The position numbers were made by a program, and so were the translations under genes. From the NCBI GenBank assembly GCA_001247695.2, contig LGRX02027214.1, positions 1 through 64,000 of the forward strand: 64,000 nt of DNA, given 5' to 3'. Numbering within the stretch: the stretch's first letter is position 1; each line of letters starts with the position of its first letter. Of this stretch, positions 9,401 through 19,890 are shown piece after piece. Origin of the DNA: Cymbomonas tetramitiformis. Its lineage: Eukaryota > Chlorophyta > Pyramimonadophyceae > Pyramimonadales > Pyramimonadaceae. The notes beneath the pieces were generated by a model, which worked only from the letters and a program-made list of their open reading frames with translations, had not been told where the DNA came from and ran no database searches.

Positions 9401-12268
9401 GGCTACACCCAGCAAGTCGCGCGACGCCTCAGCCATCAGGACTGGGAAGAACGACTGCAACGCATGTGCAGCCAAGGACAGAAAGGTACACAGGGGCTAG
9501 GCACCGCCGACGCTGTTCCACGCCGCAGGCAGTGGAAGATGGCCTCCATGAAGCTCGCGGGCTACAAGGCACGTCACCGGCAGGCCTTTTCAAGACCTGG
9601 AGGCAAGCCAGCAGAGACGAGCTCAGCCCCAGAGTGGGCACCAGTGACAAAGGAGAAAGAGATGAGGCTGCCTAAGCTGCCCGACACTACGAGAATGGTT
9701 GCCATGCTAGCCAGCGTAACCAACCAGGAGTCATTCCGAGAAAGATACCCCGATATACACGAGGACGAGCTATGCCTCGCGTGGATCAAGACAGGAGGAA
9801 GAGTGGAGGTGCCCAAGGAGGAATATCACAGGGTAAGGAAGAGGGCAGCGCGTCACCGTTGGGACGAGCTCATGGGCGAGTTATACATGGTCACTGTCAG
9901 TGGTAAGGAGCTGCTGGTGCCCAAGCCCTGTGACAGGATTCAGTTGGTGCGTGAGTACCATGAGAGGACTGGCCATTGGGGCATCAGGCGGACATTGAAC
10001 CTGTTGTGGCAACGCCATTACTGGGCAGGCATGAAACAGGATGTGCAAGCAGTGGTCACTCAGTGCCAGACTTGCCAGAGGGTGAAGACGCACTATGCAC
10101 GGGAGGAGGCGAATCTCACGCCGCTGGAGATCAAGTCCTTCATGTATCGCTGGTCCCTGGATTTAGCGTGGCCCACGAAACGCATCACGAAGGCTGGGAA
10201 CCAACGCGTCTTGGTCATGATTGAGCACTACACGCGATTCGTCGTGTGCGTTCCAATCCCCGACAAGGAGGCCGCCACCATCGCCAACGCATTTCGCTAT
10301 CATGTCCTATCCGTGTTTGGGGCGCCTGCAGAATGTTTGGTGGATGGGGGCACAGAGTTTGAAGGTGAGTTCTCTGCTCTATGCGAGCAGTGTCTCATTG
10401 ACCGGAGAGTGACTTCACCGAGTTCCCCAGAGAGCAATGGCTTAACTGAACGGGTGGTACGCACCCTCAAGTTTTGCTTCAAGAAGATGGCCCTCGACAA
10501 GGGCCTGGACTTCGAGTGGGATGAGATGCTCTGGTCACTCGTACTCAGCTACAACGCAGCTAGGCAGCAGTCCACTGGAGTGGCGCCATTCACCTTGCTG
10601 TTCGCTCAGGAAGCCACGGTGCCACCGGATCTTCGTGCTCGACCCGAGTTGGACTTTGGGAAGCAGGAGGAGAAGACACTGGCTGATGATCTGTTACAGC
10701 GAGCCGCCATCGTGAAGAGGCTCATGGTACATGCAGGGTGCAACCTGGAGATCGCTCAGCACCGCGACACTTTACGGTACGAGCACAGGAGGAGTGGCAG
10801 TTACGAGCCGAAGCCGCACCAGTTCAAGGCAGGCGATTTCGTATATATACGACAACAACCGCGCTCTGGCATGGAGGTGGCCACCAAGTCAGCCATCCTG
10901 AAGATAGTCAAGGTGCAAAGAGATGGAGTGGTAGTGTTGGAGGACAGCACGAAGCTGCGGGAGAAGAGCACAGTGCAAAATATTGCGCCATGTCACTTAC
11001 AAGTGAAAGACCAGTACGACTGCAGTGCAGCCATTCCCAGCAAGCATCTCGCGTGTGAGGTGTGTATGCGGACAGATGGGGAGGCAGCCATGTTGCTGTG
11101 TGACACCTGTAACCGTGGTTATCACACGTGGTGTCTGAATCCGGCGCTGGATGGAGTACCTGAAGGGGACTGGCAATGTCCCAAGTGCTTAGGTGGGACT
11201 GTGGTGGCAGCTGCCGCCGAGGTGAGCGCGTCAATCGTTGACAAGATGGCGGCCATGGAGCTGCAGTTGAGAGAGAAGCTGGGATCAGATGTGGTATTGT
11301 TGCCTGCAGACGTGGGTCCGCATCGTGCAGTGAGGCCGGGACGTGAAGACCCATGGCAGGCGCTGACCTCGCGGCAGATGCTCAGAAAAGAAGGGAGCAT
11401 GGGGGATCTTCCTGACAGAGTGGCCTGGGGAAACCAGGAGGAGCTCAGCAGAGTGATCACAGAAGTGATGCCAGGATTCTGGCATGAGGGCCATCGTACC
11501 ATCTTGAGCAGGAAGTGTGCAGAGCAGCACACTCGCGCGAGAAGTCTCCGCAAGACGTCCACGGTGCAGGCCATGAGCCCCGAGGAAGTGCAGAAGAGAG
11601 GAGATGTCACACAACTGAGCAGAGCTCAGGTGAAGATTGCCAGTCAACTGGATTGGGGCTTAGAGTTGGTGATGACAGTTCCTCAGGAGGTCAGACGTTT
11701 GGCGCACGAGGTGACTTGGGAGAAGATCACACAGGTATGGGATCCTTGGGCTGGCACAGGTGTCATTGGCAAGGTTATGTCACTGGAGTGGCCTCATCTG
11801 AAGGTTATGAATAATGATTGGAATCCGCAGTTGAAGTGGCACGAAGCCCTTAATGCTTTACAACCGGGCAATTATCGAGCCTGGAAGGAGAAGTATGGGG
11901 TGTGTGACGCAGTGGTAACTTCACCCTGGTTCGCAGTGCTGGATATTGCGTTGCCGTTGGCAGTACTGGCCAGCCGAGTGGTGGCTTGTATTCATGTGCC
12001 ATCGCACTACATGACAGATATGACAGAAAGCAGGGCACAATACTTTCGTAAGCTGTGTCACGCTGGACGTTTACATGTGATTGGACATTTAGAGCATGGA
12101 CCTATTGGCAGAAGATGCATGTGGGTCATGGTGTTTCGCAACCCTTTGACAAGAGCCAGGATGTTGCGAGGAGGAGAAGCTTCTGGAGTGGGTATGTTTA
12201 CCTTCAGCATGGGCAAGTTCGCAATGGATGGCGTTACAACAGAAGATGCTGAGCAAGCTCTTGTCTAA
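6446..12268 (+). CDS. pol: Ty3/gypsy Pol polyprotein with embedded DNMT-like methyltransferase, PHD finger and C-terminal methyltransferase-like domain
   Basis: The uninterrupted frame has 1940 codons. Domains in order: reverse transcriptase (about 1-230; YVDD at about 164-167), RNase H (LYTDWS near 320, end near 435), a cytosine-C5 methyltransferase-like domain (about 600-925; [11 protein letters not shown] motif I, GYPCQDLS catalytic loop near 698, ENV near 743, HRLRAYWSN near 785), integrase zinc-binding HHCC (about 1170-1210), integrase core with the D, D, E triad ([22 protein letters not shown]), an SH3-like tail, a PHD finger (about 1536-1582; CEVC...CDTC...H..C...CPKC), and a Rossmann-type methyltransferase-like region (about 1760-1900; [18 protein letters not shown]). 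Gag and protease are absent and no ATG opens the frame, because the 5' part is cut off at about 6448. Domains are clear; enzyme activity is inferred. Confidence 0.9.
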   Translation: MCKVAYQRPRKYSPGEQEIIDLHCKELLEYGFIEPASQHCRHASNVVVAGKKDHDTGQWTSTRFCVDLRNTNRLSLKDNTLPHRPEELYQRVAKAKFKTTLDATKAFHQIPMTTEEDRDKTAFWWGNQLYRYTSMPFGAAGATAAFIRIMDYELRHLQHCTVAYVDDVCIYSDTAEQHIKDVEAVLRTLGDAGIRLHSGKSTFGSATVDFLGYRIGYNTIGAQDIKCKAIQELPKPEDKTGVRSILGLMNYYKGLVGEPMGPNYSEMARPLNDLLRKEVLDVKEAWGKDQDQALQALKDALCSGRCLKPIDYSKPIFLYTDWSNHGIGAVLGQKDENGVEHICVVISRSLSKTERQYASFQGEMLAVVWAIRTLRQYLHGIHFTLITDHSPLTTLMEKGDLQGQHLRWAISLQEFEFTVQYRPGPKNENADVPSRYPLPSTADETGARLDREGDRAREAGRAERPTRCFADIICLEVTREPPLGPEVSPEAQVANYCENMAREQLGTSAVHRLFDVHYREELECNKGVMFDTDHPEVARCSGRLTRVAWDALSQVRPIRGMHSGGSPAIYGDETMEGGKLKVPKKIDTRVIDKSFFREAREEGVVCYEPCGGLCAGLEMLLRCGVKVNKYLYQDISKSSQTVARARCMALSRRHPDLFRAEAAHLEQLPSNIEDTSLIDLVHAGALSGEQWVMVCGYPCQDLSPAGKLAGLEGRHSRLFYQAVRVLSTLQQLQPQRPPAYVLENVSPLSHRENSKIRKEVFPIINSVVGQPVSFDAARAGSYAHRLRAYWSNLFQNQQFNLVMERVDRPPDRYVRDILQRGWKPRRVVTGDRKPHYTANVVGEPMRVLPTILATQNSRAFRAPRAGTVVRKGDDDEVGETREVNLDEKAVAMGYSAGELRAAHGMKDEELAGVLGLAMDRRAMELLYAIAEVSTTKLPKSEESEEEEHGTLVAIPIAKATKVAATSEGTAEPVRAQLAEWITSSSGYTQQVARRLSHQDWEERLQRMCSQGQKGTQGLGTADAVPRRRQWKMASMKLAGYKARHRQAFSRPGGKPAETSSAPEWAPVTKEKEMRLPKLPDTTRMVAMLASVTNQESFRERYPDIHEDELCLAWIKTGGRVEVPKEEYHRVRKRAARHRWDELMGELYMVTVSGKELLVPKPCDRIQLVREYHERTGHWGIRRTLNLLWQRHYWAGMKQDVQAVVTQCQTCQRVKTHYAREEANLTPLEIKSFMYRWSLDLAWPTKRITKAGNQRVLVMIEHYTRFVVCVPIPDKEAATIANAFRYHVLSVFGAPAECLVDGGTEFEGEFSALCEQCLIDRRVTSPSSPESNGLTERVVRTLKFCFKKMALDKGLDFEWDEMLWSLVLSYNAARQQSTGVAPFTLLFAQEATVPPDLRARPELDFGKQEEKTLADDLLQRAAIVKRLMVHAGCNLEIAQHRDTLRYEHRRSGSYEPKPHQFKAGDFVYIRQQPRSGMEVATKSAILKIVKVQRDGVVVLEDSTKLREKSTVQNIAPCHLQVKDQYDCSAAIPSKHLACEVCMRTDGEAAMLLCDTCNRGYHTWCLNPALDGVPEGDWQCPKCLGGTVVAAAAEVSASIVDKMAAMELQLREKLGSDVVLLPADVGPHRAVRPGREDPWQALTSRQMLRKEGSMGDLPDRVAWGNQEELSRVITEVMPGFWHEGHRTILSRKCAEQHTRARSLRKTSTVQAMSPEEVQKRGDVTQLSRAQVKIASQLDWGLELVMTVPQEVRRLAHEVTWEKITQVWDPWAGTGVIGKVMSLEWPHLKVMNNDWNPQLKWHEALNALQPGNYRAWKEKYGVCDAVVTSPWFAVLDIALPLAVLASRVVACIHVPSHYMTDMTESRAQYFRKLCHAGRLHVIGHLEHGPIGRRCMWVMVFRNPLTRARMLRGGEASGVGMFTFSMGKFAMDGVTTEDAEQALV

Positions 12269-12293
12269 TGTCTGTGCTACCAGTGGCAGCTAC

Positions 12294-12303
12294 AGATGGG
12301 GGA
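12294..12303 (+). promoter_or_regulatory. Polypurine tract for plus-strand priming
   Basis: AGATGGGGGA lies immediately before the TGTTGAG that begins the LTR-like repeat, which is the position expected for the retrotransposon polypurine tract. Confidence 0.6.
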
Positions 12304-12527
12304 TGTTGAGAAAAAGAGCTTGCACAAGTAGTGAGAAGAGATAAAGAGATATCAAAAATTTTGAGATTTTGTATAGTTACAGTAGCAAGATAACTGTGCA
12401 GTCATATAAGGAAACATATGCAAAGTCGAGCTAGTGTTGTATAGGCACTGACAATAAGTAAGACTGTCTAGTAGTAGGGCTAGAGGGTTGTGCTTTGTGT
12501 GGACGCTTCGTGCATAAGTTCGCGACA
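12304..12527 (+). repeat. LTR-like direct repeat, copy 1
   Basis: The sequence starts TGTTGAG and ends GCGACA (TG...CA) and directly follows the polypurine tract. It is repeated almost perfectly at 12914-13138, with one extra T in a T run in the second copy. It is either the start of a 610-bp LTR (12304-12913, also TG...CA) or part of an 835-bp LTR. Confidence 0.65.
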
Positions 12528-12913
12528 GCTGTCACAAACCACGGCTTATCGTGTACCTCAGCCGGGTTGTGACACTTGCTGTAGCAGTCTCTGTGACGAA
12601 CGTATGACACGCGCAGTACGATACGCGCGAGGAGTTATGACAGTGACGAGATACGGAAATACGGATGGGTGTTACACTTGTTTGGAGATAGCGAGAATAA
12701 GTGGGGCGGCGTAGCAGGGTGAGCCAGACGCTCATTTTTGTTTTGCCTTCGTAACAGTGATTCCGAGAATAGCCAGGACTCGCTTAAGACCGCGAAAACA
12801 GCAGTGTTATGAGATAATTAGTGAGATACAGTATTCTTCTGCTTGTAAAGATATACATTTGTGGACTTGTCCTTGTGCGACTGCGTCAGAACTGTAATTA
12901 ACAGTCTTTTTCA
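12528..12913 (+). repeat. Unique segment between the two LTR-like copies
   Basis: 386 bp without a gene. It ends in TTTTTCA just before the next TGTTGAG, so it may be the 3' part of a 610-bp LTR (12304-12913). Confidence 0.4.
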
Positions 12914-13138
12914 TGTTGAGAAAAAGAGCTTGCACAAGTAGTGAGAAGAGATAAAGAGATATCAAAAATTTTTGAGATTTTGTATAGTTACAGTAGCAAG
13001 ATAACTGTGCAGTCATATAAGGAAACATATGCAAAGTCGAGCTAGTGTTGTATAGGCACTGACAATAAGTAAGACTGTCTAGTAGTAGGGCTAGAGGGTT
13101 GTGCTTTGTGTGGACGCTTCGTGCATAAGTTCGCGACA
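12914..13138 (+). repeat. LTR-like direct repeat, copy 2
   Basis: Near-identical to 12304-12527. No polypurine tract precedes it. It ends in GCGACA exactly where unrelated sequence begins, consistent with a truncated tandem LTR or the end of a longer LTR. Confidence 0.6.
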
Positions 13139-13298
13139 TCAGGTCCTGCTAAACTACTGAAAAGCACTGTGGCAGCAAACCAGATTGAAGATTGTAGATG
13201 TCAAAGTAAAGCATAAACCAAATTTGAAGACCATGTTGAGGTCAAAGCACATCTCAGCACACCACCAGAGTGGTGCACTGCCAGAGCCAGAAGGAAAG

Positions 13299-15010
13299 CT
13301 ACTCGGGGTCAAAGTCCAGAGGTGCACCGTCACCACAATGCCCACGGTAGTAGCTTGCAGCACTGCTCTCCAGTGGGTCAGGCGGCCGGTGAACCACCGT
13401 CGCAACACCCAGGGAGTGCAGTACTGCATCCAGAGTGACGGGGTCCAGCTCGGATATACCGGGGTAGATGCATAAGTCTCCCCTGCACAGCACAGGCTGC
13501 GGTGCAGCCCGACTCGATACCTGCACAGAGTCGATGTCATTGGCCGCCGTGTAGGCGGCAGCTCCCACTCCCATGATCGAGATCAAAAGAAAGAGAGAGA
13601 CAAAATAATGAAATCCCCACGGGCCCGCGTGTGCGGGGAAGCCCCATGGCGGCTTGCCACAACCGTAGGTGCGGGAAGCACCACCAGACCGAGGCACGTG
13701 GGTCGCGGACTCCGACGCCTGATTTGCCGAAATGGCCGGAGTCCGCGGCTTCACGATGAAGCTGCCGTCGGCGAGGTCCTCGTAATCGTCCGTGTCGTAA
13801 CCCGTGAGATCAACCTGCCCGATGGCGGCGTGGTTGACGGTCTGAACGAACCCCGCGAACTCACCGTCCGCATCCGTTGTGGTGGTTACCCGCGCCGATT
13901 GCAGTGGCGCGGGTTTCACATCCTTTCCCTGCGAGACAGGCATAGCAGGGGCCGGCACGGCGGATGCCGATGCCGCCGCACCACCTGCCGGAACCTGCTC
14001 CTCCGGCGTGGTCCCCGCCGCAGCGGGTCCGCACACCAGAACCGAAGCCTGCTGCTCGATGCCGTCAGGAGGCGGGAAAGATGCGTGTGTGAAGTGCACC
14101 TGGTGATTGGCCGCGGAGTGAACCTCCGCGGCAAGATCGTCGAGCCGTCGAAGAATGCCGTCTTCTACGGGCTCGTCGGAAGCTGACTGCTGCTCCACCG
14201 CGAAGCCGTAGGCGGACACGTCGATGCCGCCCACCGCTCCCGCACAAAGCATCGCAGGCGGCCCGTACGCGGCAGCCGCACGAGCAAAGGACTCCGCGCC
14301 ATCGTCCGCTGCCTGCTGAAAGAGCGCACACATGGCAAGTGCATGCACGCCCTCCGCGTCCTCCTCGTCGATAGGAATGCAATGCCAAATGGCCTGGAGC
14401 CTCTGGGGACTCCGAACCGCCGAAATGCTGCAGCCGCCGGCGGTGCACCCCCCTCAATTTCAGTCAGGCAGACACCAGGAGGGTAGTTGGAGCCCTCCCC
14501 ATCATCATCGGAATCACACACCTCAACAGGCTCAGGCTCAACGTCAAGCCAGTCAGGGTGGATAGCGTTAAAAGTCTTGAAAGAATTGTCAGCAGGAGTC
14601 ATTGGGCCGAGAGCCAGAGAGGCAGGCGGCGGCACAAAGGTGGCACGGTTGACTTCATGCAAGCCAACCGGCTCATCATGCACAGGTGCAGAGGCCCGCG
14701 GAATACGCAGATAGCTCACAGATTTCAGGTTGCCCCACGAGAGCACACAAGTGCTCCATGGACCCTGCATCTCCAGCGTCATAGTACCGCTGAAAACGAA
14801 GGGCAAGCACGTCGGAGTCATAAGACTCGACGGCTTGGCAGTAGGATGCCGAAATGGACAACGGGTGAGTGTCCTTGTGAGGACACTCACTGAGCCAATG
14901 CTTTGACCCAACGGCGCGGCACTTTTCGTGCCTGCACGTTGGGACAAAGGTGCCAGACCGCTTGTCAAAAGCCACCTCCGAAGAGGCGGAATGAGCAAGC
15001 GGCTGCACTC
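13299..15010 (-). pseudogene. Gag-like ORF with CCHC zinc knuckle and a membrane-like segment, frameshifted
   Basis: Read on the minus strand, a zinc-knuckle-like block (CRHEKCRAVGSKHWLSEC) lies near the start, which is typical of retrotransposon Gag. The natural reading then changes frame near 14700 (to VHDEPVGLHEVNRATFV... with an acidic SDDDGEG patch) and back near 14400 (to CIPIDEEDAEGVHALAMCALF). The last third holds a hydrophobic segment of about 20 residues (YFVSLFLLISIMGVGAAAY) and a Cys-containing tail. Two frameshifts, or unrecognised introns, break the gene. No pol follows downstream on this strand; the gypsy LTR begins at 13138. I read it as the remnant of a second retroelement in opposite orientation. 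The membrane-like segment is unusual for a Gag, so the assignment is tentative. Confidence 0.4.
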
Positions 15011-15079
15011 CAGGTCGCAGGTTATGCGCGTCACCACTTTCCCGGTAATTTTGATGGCACAGCGCCTAGCTGTTGCCAT

Positions 15080-16098
15080 GATTGGCTAAGTTTTGACACA
15101 GAGATGGGGTGGGCGCCCCCTACCTTAGGCGGTGGTTTTCTTTTCGCGGTATGGCCTCTTTTTGAAGTGGAGATCAGTTTTCGAGCATTTTTCGGCAGCA
15201 GTATCGTCGCTCGCTATGGCTTATTTTTTTTTTACGTTTCACCTGGCCGGTGGAGAGGGCATTCCGCGTATTGTGGGTCGCAACCACTTTTAGCCAATCG
15301 GCTCAGAGACAGGTCAGGCTAGGGGCTATCAGAGCCCATAATAATAACCCTGAACCTAAAGTCCAGCACTCACTACACGGGCTCATGATGGTTCATATCA
15401 TGTCGACCTGCGAGGTAATGACCAAAATATGATGTGTAACTAGCACAACTACTCACAACTAATATTTGGGACTCGCTTCCGGTGGACCTCAACATCCCAC
15501 ATGTGCCGCGGAGCAATTTTTCACCAAATCTACGTCTAAAACTCGCATTGTAAAATCTCTAGCGGTAGTTCTAATCGTTCAAAAATTCTCCAAAATTTTT
15601 CAATGAGACTCGGAGGTCATGTGAAAGTACTGAGGTGTTCACCAAGGCAAGGATCTTAGCTTCACAACCTAAAATGGATCAAGACTTACGCGCAAAATGC
15701 AAAAATATCCCCATACTTAAGGAATGTATATATCTTACCCATGTGACCGCGTTTATGTGATGTGGTCAATATAAACGATCTAAATCGTATTTTCACCTAA
15801 ATATGATTGGTATATGGCAATACCTTAAGATGCATTATATCCATGGCGGCATGGGATCGATATACTATTGGCGAAAAATTCCGGAAGATACGCGTCCGTT
15901 TTGCGATGTTTTCAAAATTTCTCACTTCAAAATCCACTAGGGCAGGTCATAAATGCATTTGCTGTGAGTATATAAAGCGAGTTCTGGTCAAACCAATCAT
16001 CATAGCATTTACTTTAGGTCCCATGTGGAATATATTCTGGGATGCCGGCCTCCCAAAAGCTCATTGGGCGCCGGAAAAAATTCTTGTGAAAAAAAAAG
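15080..16098. other. Intergenic stretch
   Basis: I see no supported gene. The sequence is AT-rich from about 15400, with no long ORF of convincing composition. Confidence 0.3.
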
Positions 16099-16099
16099 T

Positions 16100-16147
16100 G
16101 ATCCTTGTGGGAGGATCTAGAGCGTTCTAGATCCTCCCACAAGGATC
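16100..16147. repeat. Perfect 22-bp hairpin
   Basis: Arms 16100-16121 and 16126-16147 are exact reverse complements around the 4-base loop GCGT. The arm begins GATCCTTGTGGGAGGATC. It is followed by a TAGTAGCCAT word that also follows the related sequence near 23213, and AGTAGCCAT follows the hairpin near 23745. Confidence 0.8.
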
Positions 16148-16311
16148 TCGGGATAGTAGCCATTTGCACTTACGCGAACGTCCATGTGTACATGTGTACG
16201 TGGTGTTGTTTTGCTGTCCATACGCGTGGACACCATTTATTGTGCCGTCCATACGGGTGGAAGACGGTGTACATACGTAAGGACGCCGTCTAACAAGTGG
16301 TTTATGTACGC

Positions 16312-16930
16312 AGGATACACAAGGCCTACTTGAGGCACGCCAACACGGAGAAGATGTATTCCGAGAGGCTGACAGCGAGAAAACTGGCCGGCCTGAAGTT
16401 GGAGCCTGCTGAGGTATCGGAACGGGACCGTGGATACCCCCCCGTCACGGTGTGTTTGCTGGTATTGTTCTAGTGGCATTTAGCTTGTCATTTGTTGTCG
16501 TTGCTCTTAATGCACTTACTTAGGTTGCATTCACTTGCAGTTCCATACGAGAGGAACGAGCCGTCACTGGTTCCAGGACGTGCGGGGGTGTCAGAAGCAA
16601 GATGGACACGAATCGGAAGTTGATGAGAATACCGCGGCCGATGATGTTCCTAATGATGTTGATGTTGAGGCTGTCGAGGATCCCGCCGTTGCTAATGACG
16701 GAGTGGCTGTGGAGAATGAGGAGAGGGGCGAGGGCGTCGAGAAGGAGGACGAGGACGAGGACGAGGAGCATTCCTCTGAGGAGGAGGAGGAGGACAAGAA
16801 GGATGGGAAGAAGGATGAGAAGGATGAGGGTGGTTCCGCTCCCAAAAAGGCATCACCTTTTCAAATTCCAAAGAAGGGAAAGGTGATAGAACAGGTGAAA
16901 ATAGGTATATATTTCTGTGGATATATATAA
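16312..16930 (+). CDS. Hypothetical acidic protein, two terminal exons
   Basis: I do not recognise the product. The first visible exon begins after a CAG acceptor near 16312 and encodes RHANTEKMYSERLTARKL. It ends at GCTGAG before a GTATCG donor near 16413, phase 0. The second exon opens after TTGCAG at 16541, also phase 0, with FHTRGTSRHWFQDVRGCQK. It then becomes strongly acidic (EDEDEDEEHSSEEEEED) followed by Lys-rich sequence. The reading frame ends at 16930 after running into the 245-bp repeat that starts at 16884, so the natural C-terminus may have been replaced by repeat sequence. Upstream exons are not identified. Confidence 0.4.
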
Positions 16931-17128
16931 CAGTTTCACGGCGACAGGGACTCAGAAAGCAGTGGTGGGGAAACCGGTGATAACAAAACTGATAGAAGGA
17001 TTACGGGAGTGAGCTTTCTAGCAGGTGAGTGTCATACGGTGACACACGACCAGTGACACACGCAGCAAGGGGTGATACTAGGAGAAGCAGGCCCCCATAC
17101 AGTGGGGGGGAAATCGGCTTCCCTGTGA
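16884..17128 (+). repeat. 245-bp direct repeat, copy 1
   Basis: It matches 18439-18683 without gaps at a constant offset of 1555, with only a handful of substitutions. It contains an imperfect hairpin (GTGAAAATAGGTATATAT against ATATATATAACAGTTTCAC). Confidence 0.85.
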
Positions 17129-18038
17129 CACCACCTCACCCCGAAGGTGTGAGTGGTCATCCCGAAGCAGGCAAACCCTAAATCCTAACCCAAGTTACTA
17201 GAATGTTTAGGCCTAAGGGGCCTTTCTCAACCCAACTAGAAGCACATCCGTGCATGGGGCGTTGCCTAAATTCCTAGTACATAGGGCAAGCATCTACAAG
17301 CCGCGACGTGATTGCGGAATGGCGGCGGCGGAGTTCTCGATTGCAGAAGTCCTCGAGCGCCACGAAAACGACAAATCAGCCAATGCCCACGCGGTGCCAA
17401 AGCCAAAAGCGGCCTGGCACCACGAGAGCGAATGCGTCGCTGAAGAGGGGATAGGGAGGTGGAAGGTGGAAAATGCGGTGAGGGAACGTGATCGAGGTCA
17501 TGGGGAGGAACTCGAAAGGGATGATGGAGAGGGGGGAAGCGGTCGTGATAGCACCACCAGACACCACCAGTTGGCGACCACTGGGGGCATAAGGCGACGG
17601 TGAGGGAAGTGGCGAGACGAAGTCGTGGAAGTCATTGGTCTCGTCGTTGTCGTCCAGGATGTTGTCGTTGTGATTGGTGCCTGGTGCGCAAGCACCAACA
17701 GGCACCACCAGAACATAAACAGCGGTAAAAGGATGTCGATGCACTCGGAGAGAGAGCAACGCTGAACGAACAGCGGCCATACGCGCACGCTGACGTTTTG
17801 TGGACATGACAGTCCCAGCCAGCTGTCTGCAGAATTCTGCGAACCCCAAGATAGGGTTCCCAAGCGAAAAGGTAACATCTTCTCGAAAAATCAAGCGAAT
17901 GGAACGATCTAAAGGTCAAATTGGGGCAGTTTTTGACGAGGAAAACGGCGGTGACGTCAAAAATGCCGTACGGTAAAGAGGTCCCCCGGCAGCAGAGGCG
18001 CTGCTGGCCAGAGTGTAGAAGGATTCTTATAAAAAAAT
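17129..18038. other. Region between the direct repeats with ORFs on both strands of uncertain coding status
   Basis: A plus-strand ORF (17320-17603) begins MAAAEFSIAEVLERHENDK and becomes highly charged. A minus-strand ORF (17376-17894) covers the same bases and has an acidic Asn/Asp patch (DDNDETNDFHDF) like that of the antisense ORF at 20 kb. I cannot decide which strand, if either, is coding. The shared CACCACCAGA words link this stretch to the antisense ORFs at 13-15 kb and 20 kb. Confidence 0.3.
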
Positions 18039-18063
18039 GACGGAGTGAATCAACATGCACGAA

Positions 18064-18350
18064 AGCTGACGGAGACGGTGCGCGGGATACCAGTCACAGT
18101 CGGTAGGCAAGCCACGAAAGACGGAAGCGGCAAAAAGAACGGAGACGGAAAGGGACTTGCCGCTTTTTACGGTGCAGATCAAGCCGCGATAGCTGCGATG
18201 TCAACATCTGACGGAAACGGTGCGTGGATTCCCAGTCACAGTCGGTAGGGTAAACCACGGTTAACGGAAGCGGCAAAGGGAACGGAGACGGAAAAATTGC
18301 CGCTGATACGGTTCGCAGTTAAATTATGCTGCGATGTTGACGGTAAAAAA
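18064..18350. repeat. Diverged ~143-bp tandem duplication
   Basis: GCTGACGGAGACGGTGCGCG at 18064 and TCTGACGGAAACGGTGCGTG at 18207 start two related units. Both contain CCCAGTCACAGTCGG or CCAGTCACAGTCGG and GGAAGCGGCAAA words in the same order. Confidence 0.6.
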
Positions 18351-18438
18351 AACGGTGTTGACGGTTTGTAGAATCGGACGAACCGAAGCGAGCCGAACCA
18401 ACCGGAATCGCCACTCACGTGAAGTGGGACCGATAACC

Positions 18439-18683
18439 TGATAGAACAGGTGAAAATAGGTATATATTTCTGTGGATATATATAACAGTTTCACTGCAAC
18501 AGGGACTCAGAAAGCAGTGGTGGGGAAACCGGTGATAACAAAACTGATAGAAGGATTACGGGAGTGAGCTTTCTAGCAGGTGAGTGTCATACGGCGACAC
18601 ACGACCAGTGACACACGCAGCAAGGGGCGATACTAGGAGAAGCAGGCCCCCATACAGTGGGGGGGAAATCGGCTTCCCCGTGA
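18439..18683 (+). repeat. 245-bp direct repeat, copy 2
   Basis: Gap-free match to 16884-17128. With copy 1 it brackets 1.3 kb of sequence, so the pair could be short LTR-like ends or an inserted duplication. Confidence 0.85.
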
Positions 18684-18839
18684 AAAGGTTGAAAGAAAAA
18701 AGGAAGAAGGTGAAAAGCCAGCAAAGAAGTCGAAAAGCTAGGCTAGAATATTTTGTAAACATTTTGTAAATATTTTGTGTATCCGTGTACCTTTCCTGCA
18801 GTGCCCTGCTCTGTCCCGTCTTCTTACGTCTTACATACT

Positions 18840-19890
18840 TACGTCTTACATACGGTGTTCACACGTACGGACGGTTTGTTCATACGTGTGGACTAAATCG
18901 TCCATACGCATGAATATATATTATCACAAGCTGCTATCCACGCGCACGGACACCGATGTCCATACGCGTGGACTGCATCGTCCATACGCATTGATATGTA
19001 TAAACACAAGCTATCCACACGTACGGACACCGATGTCCATGCGTGTGGACTATCTATTATTGACCGTCCTTATGGGAGTCCATATGCCGTCCGCACGCAC
19101 GTTTACGATGTCCATACGCTGTCCTTACGGTGGTCCATACGGTGTCCGTACGTGTGATTATGATGTCCATGCGTCGTCCATACGTTGTCCATATGGGAGT
19201 CCATATACCGTCCGCACGCACGTTAACGATGTCCATGCGTCGTCCATATGCCGTCCTTACGGGATTACATACGGTGTCCGCACGTGCGATTATGATGTCC
19301 ATGCGCTATCCATACGCTGTCCTTACGGTGGTCCATACGTTGTCCGCACGTCCGGTTACGATGTCCATGCGACGTCCATACGTTGTCCTTATGGGAGTCC
19401 ATATGCCGTCCGCACGCACGTTTACGATGTCCATGCGCCGTCCATATGCCGTCCTTGCAGCATTGCATACGGTGTCCGCACGTGCGATTGTGATGTTCAT
19501 ACGCTATCCATACGCTGTCCTTACGGTCGTCCATACGTTGTCCGCACGTCCGGTTACGATGTCCATATGCTATCCATACGGGTTTCCATACGGTGTCCCT
19601 GCGTTGTCGTGCGGGTGACTAGTGCCTCTGTCCATGCGTATGGACACCATGCGGACATGTTTTCTGTCCATACGGTGTCCATACGGTCGTCCATACGGTG
19701 TCCATACGAAATCCTTACGGTGTCCATGGGACATTTTCATTTGGACACCACAATTACGCGTCGTCCGTATGGTTCTTACATATGCATCAAGGTTTCGCCA
19801 GAAATCTGTCCAGACCGTCCATACGGTTACAAGTTCATATGGGTCCTTACGATGTCCATACGCTGTCCATATGCAAATCCACACGGATGA
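18840..19890. repeat. GTCCATACG minisatellite with 63-bp units and a 189-bp higher-order period
   Basis: The stretch is built from variants of GTCCATACG and its near-palindromic form GTCCATACGCGTGGAC. From about 19080 to 19580 the units are 63 bp long, seen as a 21-residue period in the plus frame (SIRCPYGGPYGVRTCDYDVH). Three sub-types alternate (THV, CDY/CDC, SGY), giving a 189-bp higher-order repeat. Several frames on both strands stay open because the unit length is a multiple of three, so open frames here are weak evidence of coding. A short relative occurs at 16200-16290. Confidence 0.8.

Larger units (their letters stand above)
6446..13138 (+). mobile_element. 5'-truncated Ty3/gypsy LTR retrotransposon
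   Basis: The element consists of the pol frame, a polypurine tract (12294-12303) and LTR-like sequence from 12304. No 5' LTR, primer-binding site, gag or protease is visible upstream; instead a putative CACTA terminus abuts the reverse-transcriptase coding region. The simplest reading is that a CACTA element inserted into the retroelement and that the missing 5' half lies beyond the left edge of the window. Simple 5' truncation is the alternative. Confidence 0.7.

Noticed and set aside
6855..12252. Many short ORFs on both strands within pol
   Set aside because: All lie inside the single 1940-codon frame with clear domains; none has independent support.
18775..19890. 371-codon plus-strand ORF and overlapping ORFs in the GTCCATACG array
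   Set aside because: The 63-bp period keeps several frames open on both strands; there is no start context, signal or domain, so I treat it as a minisatellite and not a protein.
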